From a virus: DNA of 64,000 nucleotides. Under the pieces are notes generated by a model. That model did not search any database. It had not been told where the DNA came from and saw only the letters and a program-made list of their open reading frames with translations. Where the stretch lies: positions 1 through 64,000 of IMG/VR virus record IMGVR_UViG_3300044733_003647; one strand, given 5' to 3'. Made by a program: the position numbers and the translations under genes. Positions 61,670 through 64,000 of this stretch are shown here, piece after piece (within the stretch, counting starts at the first letter, position 1; each line of letters starts with the position of its first letter).

Positions 61670-64000
61670 TACAGTTACATCGTTAAGTTACGCAAACACA
61701 TTTGGTGAGTGGGTTGTTGCGACTAATAGTCTTATTAGAGAGAATAATGATCTTGCGGCAAATGATTATGTTAAAAGTACAGGTACAATTTACCTAAATG
61801 AAACTACACAAAACTCTCTTCAATCAAACGGAACTGTAATTATACAGAAAGAACTGCTTGTACAAGGTACAGGTTCATCTGCGACAGTACAAAATAATTT
61901 AAACGTTGGCAGTCAACTGTATCTAACAAATGGCGCACTAAGTTTAGTTGCATCAGGTCAAGCAAACGTTGCTGGTCAGATTAACGGGCAAGCTTCTGGT
62001 ATTGGTCTGTTTATTGCAAACAATGCACACATTGGTGGAACTACAGTTTCTGCTGTTAGACTGACAACAGGAGTTTTGCAGGCAAACTCTTCTGTTAATA
62101 CATCAAACGCATCGATTGTTAATACATTATTCACTAAAGATTTACAGGCAAATTCAACAGTTAATACAGCAACCGCTTCTGTAACTGGTACCACATTTAC
62201 CAATGTACTACAAGCCAACACATCAACAAACACAAGTAATGCTTCGATTGTTGGAACGACATACACCGGTATGTTACAAGCCAATACTTCTGCAACTGTT
62301 GGTACATTGCAAGCTAATACATCCACAAATACTGCAACTGCGTCCGTAACAGGCACAACATTTACTAATGTGTTGCAGGCAAATACGTCAACTAACACCG
62401 CGACAGCATCCGTAACTGGTACTACATTTACCAGTGTGTTGCAAGCCAATACATCGACAAATACTGCCACAGCATCTGTCACAGGCATCACATTTACTAA
62501 TGTATTACAAGCCAATACTTCTTCAAATACCAGAACAGCTTCCGTAACAGGAACAACATTCACTGGTTCATTACAGGCTAATACATCGACAAATACTGCC
62601 ACAGCATCTGTCACAGGCACAACATTTACGGACATTTTACAAGCGAATACGACCGCAATAGTTGGTACATTACAGGCCAACACAACTGTAATTGCACCAA
62701 CATCATCCGTATCTGGTACAACATTCACCAATGTTTTACAGGCCAATTCGACCGTCAACACAGCAACAGTATCTGTAACTGGTACAGTAATTACAAATGA
62801 AGTTGCAGCAAACACATCTGTAAATTCTCCATTAGTTGTTGCGAATAATATTACATCAAACAACACAATTACTGCAAATAATATTTTTCTTTCTAATGTA
62901 TTGAATGGAAATACAAGCACTGCTTATTTTAATAGTATACTTGTTCAAGGTGGTGGTCTAACAATTAATGGAAATTTTGTTTTAACTGGAACAACAGTTT
63001 ATACAGCAAATACATTCTTACTTTCCGCCAACGTATCAACCGCAGTATCCAGTTTCTACAATGTTGACAGAGGTTCAACTGGCGTCGATGCTGCATTTCG
63101 TTGGAATGAACCTGCCAAATATTGGGACACATTGAATGTCACTTCAAACACATATTATCGTGTATTGACTGATGAATATTTCAACGATACATTAACATCG
63201 ACTAGCACAACATCTGTTGCAACTGCAAACGCAGTTAACGCATTAAATACACTTTATAATACATCAAATACGTTCTTGCAAGCTGGTGTTATTTCTGCTG
63301 GTTTGTATGCAAACGGAGCATTCTTAAGAGCTAATGCTGCATATAATTCTCAAAATACAACTGGCACATACGCAAATAATGCATATGCACAGGCAAATAC
63401 AGCAACTAATAACGCAGCTGGTGCATCACTTTATGCCAATGGTGCTTTCATACAAGCCAATGCAGCGTTTTTGGTAGCAAATACAGCAACTAATAACGCA
63501 GCTGGTGCATCACTTTATGCCAATGGTTCTTTCATACAAGCTAATGCTGCGTTCTTGAGAGCCAATACACCAGATGCTATAGCGAATTCGGCTGCACTAT
63601 ATGCAAATGGTGCTTTTACACAAGCAAACACTGCGACCACTAATGCAGCCACAGCCGACAGTAAAGCAGTAACAGCTGGTTCTTATGCTAACTCCGCATA
63701 CGGACAAGCAAACACTGCTACAACCAATGCAGCAATAGCAGACTCCAAAGCTGTTACGGCTGGTTCTTATGCAAACTCAGCATATGGTCAGGCTAATACC
63801 GCAACTAATAATGCCGCAGGTGCTTCTCTATACGCCAATGGTGCTTTTAGACAAGCTAATGCTGGTTACGCTCAAGCGAACACTGCAACAACCAATGCTG
63901 CAACAGCAGACTCTAAAGCTGTCACTGCCGGATCATATGCAAACTCCGCATTCACTCAAGCCAATTCGGCTTTCTCAACAGCAAGTAGTGCATTGAATGC
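61662..64000 (+). CDS. Very large repeat-containing tail fibre protein (3' end beyond window)
   Basis: Open from ATG 61662 to the window edge (780 codons, no stop). N-terminal attachment part (MANTVTSLSYANTFGEWVVA). About ten 22-residue repeats LQANTSTNTATASVTGTTFT-NV occur at ~residues 138-385. A globular domain (~400-530) includes DRGSTGVDAAFRWNEPAKYW. Finally, repeats of YANGAF-x-QANAAF and KAVTAGSYANSAYGQANTAT continue to the end. Likely a trimeric beta-structured long fibre; a receptor-binding tip is expected beyond the window. Confidence 0.75.
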   Translation, partial: MANTVTSLSYANTFGEWVVATNSLIRENNDLAANDYVKSTGTIYLNETTQNSLQSNGTVIIQKELLVQGTGSSATVQNNLNVGSQLYLTNGALSLVASGQANVAGQINGQASGIGLFIANNAHIGGTTVSAVRLTTGVLQANSSVNTSNASIVNTLFTKDLQANSTVNTATASVTGTTFTNVLQANTSTNTSNASIVGTTYTGMLQANTSATVGTLQANTSTNTATASVTGTTFTNVLQANTSTNTATASVTGTTFTSVLQANTSTNTATASVTGITFTNVLQANTSSNTRTASVTGTTFTGSLQANTSTNTATASVTGTTFTDILQANTTAIVGTLQANTTVIAPTSSVSGTTFTNVLQANSTVNTATVSVTGTVITNEVAANTSVNSPLVVANNITSNNTITANNIFLSNVLNGNTSTAYFNSILVQGGGLTINGNFVLTGTTVYTANTFLLSANVSTAVSSFYNVDRGSTGVDAAFRWNEPAKYWDTLNVTSNTYYRVLTDEYFNDTLTSTSTTSVATANAVNALNTLYNTSNTFLQAGVISAGLYANGAFLRANAAYNSQNTTGTYANNAYAQANTATNNAAGASLYANGAFIQANAAFLVANTATNNAAGASLYANGSFIQANAAFLRANTPDAIANSAALYANGAFTQANTATTNAATADSKAVTAGSYANSAYGQANTATTNAAIADSKAVTAGSYANSAYGQANTATNNAAGASLYANGAFRQANAGYAQANTATTNAATADSKAVTAGSYANSAFTQANSAFSTASSALN
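62076..62820 (+). repeat. Tandem 66-bp repeats encoding 22-residue fibre units
   Basis: Units of the form LQANTST-NTATASVTGTTF-TNV recur about ten times, with two half-length units (TSATVGT and TTAIVGT types, 11 residues). The 22 = 2 x 11 register suggests a beta-helix-like fibre shaft and easy length change by recombination. Confidence 0.75.

Noticed and set aside
61976-62920. A 314-codon open frame on the - strand
   Set aside because: It lies wholly inside the repeat region of the fibre gene; its own repeats are simply the reverse reading of the 66-bp units. No ribosome-binding site or promoter.
1-64000. CRISPR arrays, insertion sequences and integrase/attachment sites
   Set aside because: No direct-repeat/spacer pattern, transposase or integrase was seen; repeats present are fibre repeats, promoter cassettes and iterons. 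No ordinary tRNA genes were recognised either, though a covariance-model scan would be decisive.

Overview
This window is part of the genome of a large T4-type (contractile-tailed) bacteriophage. The evidence is a near-complete T4-like baseplate/tail module (homologues of gp4, gp53, gp48/54, gp27, gp5, gp25, gp6, gp8, gp19 and gp26), T4-type replication and late-transcription genes (gp32, gp59, gp33, RNase H), and long runs of small, tightly overlapping genes. Base composition is AT-rich except for an inverted, more GC-rich island at about 7.65-10.2 kb. The host is probably a Gram-negative proteobacterium: promoters are of the sigma-70 type, perfect TTATCCACA-type DnaA boxes occur, and the phage-encoded tmRNA carries the proteobacterial-looking tag ANDEKFALAA. 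The permuted tmRNA layout would fit a host lineage that itself uses two-piece tmRNA, such as some betaproteobacteria, but this is inference.

Layout. (1) 0-7.6 kb, + strand: a partial GIY-YIG-like ORF, RNase H, a nucleotidyltransferase-like protein, an AbrB-like protein, a large zinc-peptidase/von Willebrand A protein, a MazG-like pyrophosphohydrolase, a cupin and small ORFs. (2) 7.65-10.2 kb, - strand: a GC-richer island of small genes, most behind their own near-identical TTGCCA-N16-YATAAT promoter, ending in a UUCG-loop terminator. (3) 10.2-11.2 kb: a divergent control region with a promoter-driven candidate structured RNA and an origin-like site (three tandem DnaA boxes plus iterons). (4) 11.2-28.9 kb, + strand: about 50 mostly small genes, including a DEDDh exonuclease, two P-loop ATPases (one MoxR-like), an HNH endonuclease, a metallophosphoesterase and a GalE-like epimerase. 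(5) 28.9-33.6 kb: PhoH, an MGME1/RecB-like exonuclease, a circularly permuted two-piece tmRNA behind a perfect consensus promoter, a SleB-type cell-wall hydrolase, gp33, gp59 and gp32, closed by a terminator. (6) 33.6-40.1 kb, - strand: tail genes in the order gp4, structural protein, tail tube, gp26-like chaperone with a probable -1 frameshift, an 802-aa tape-measure-like protein with a TolA-like helix and a lysozyme-like domain, and a 514-aa membrane-segment protein. (7) 40.1-64 kb, + strand: baseplate hub and wedge genes, then very large tail-fibre/structural proteins rich in Asn/Thr/Ala repeats; the last gene runs off the window.

How it fits together. The gp33 coactivator and a TATAAATA motif in the divergent 40.1-kb promoter region point to T4-style late transcription of the tail module, while early and middle genes use host-type sigma-70 promoters. 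gp32, gp59, RNase H and the exonuclease form a replication/recombination set. The MoxR ATPase and the peptidase-VWA protein probably act together. The most notable element is the phage-encoded permuted tmRNA at 30.54-30.92 kb. Its tRNA-like half, G3-U70 pair, P2 helix, intervening hairpin and tag can all be read directly. The -1 frameshift in the tail chaperone, the DnaA-box/iteron region, the cloned promoter cassettes and the split gp5-like hub are further points worth following up.
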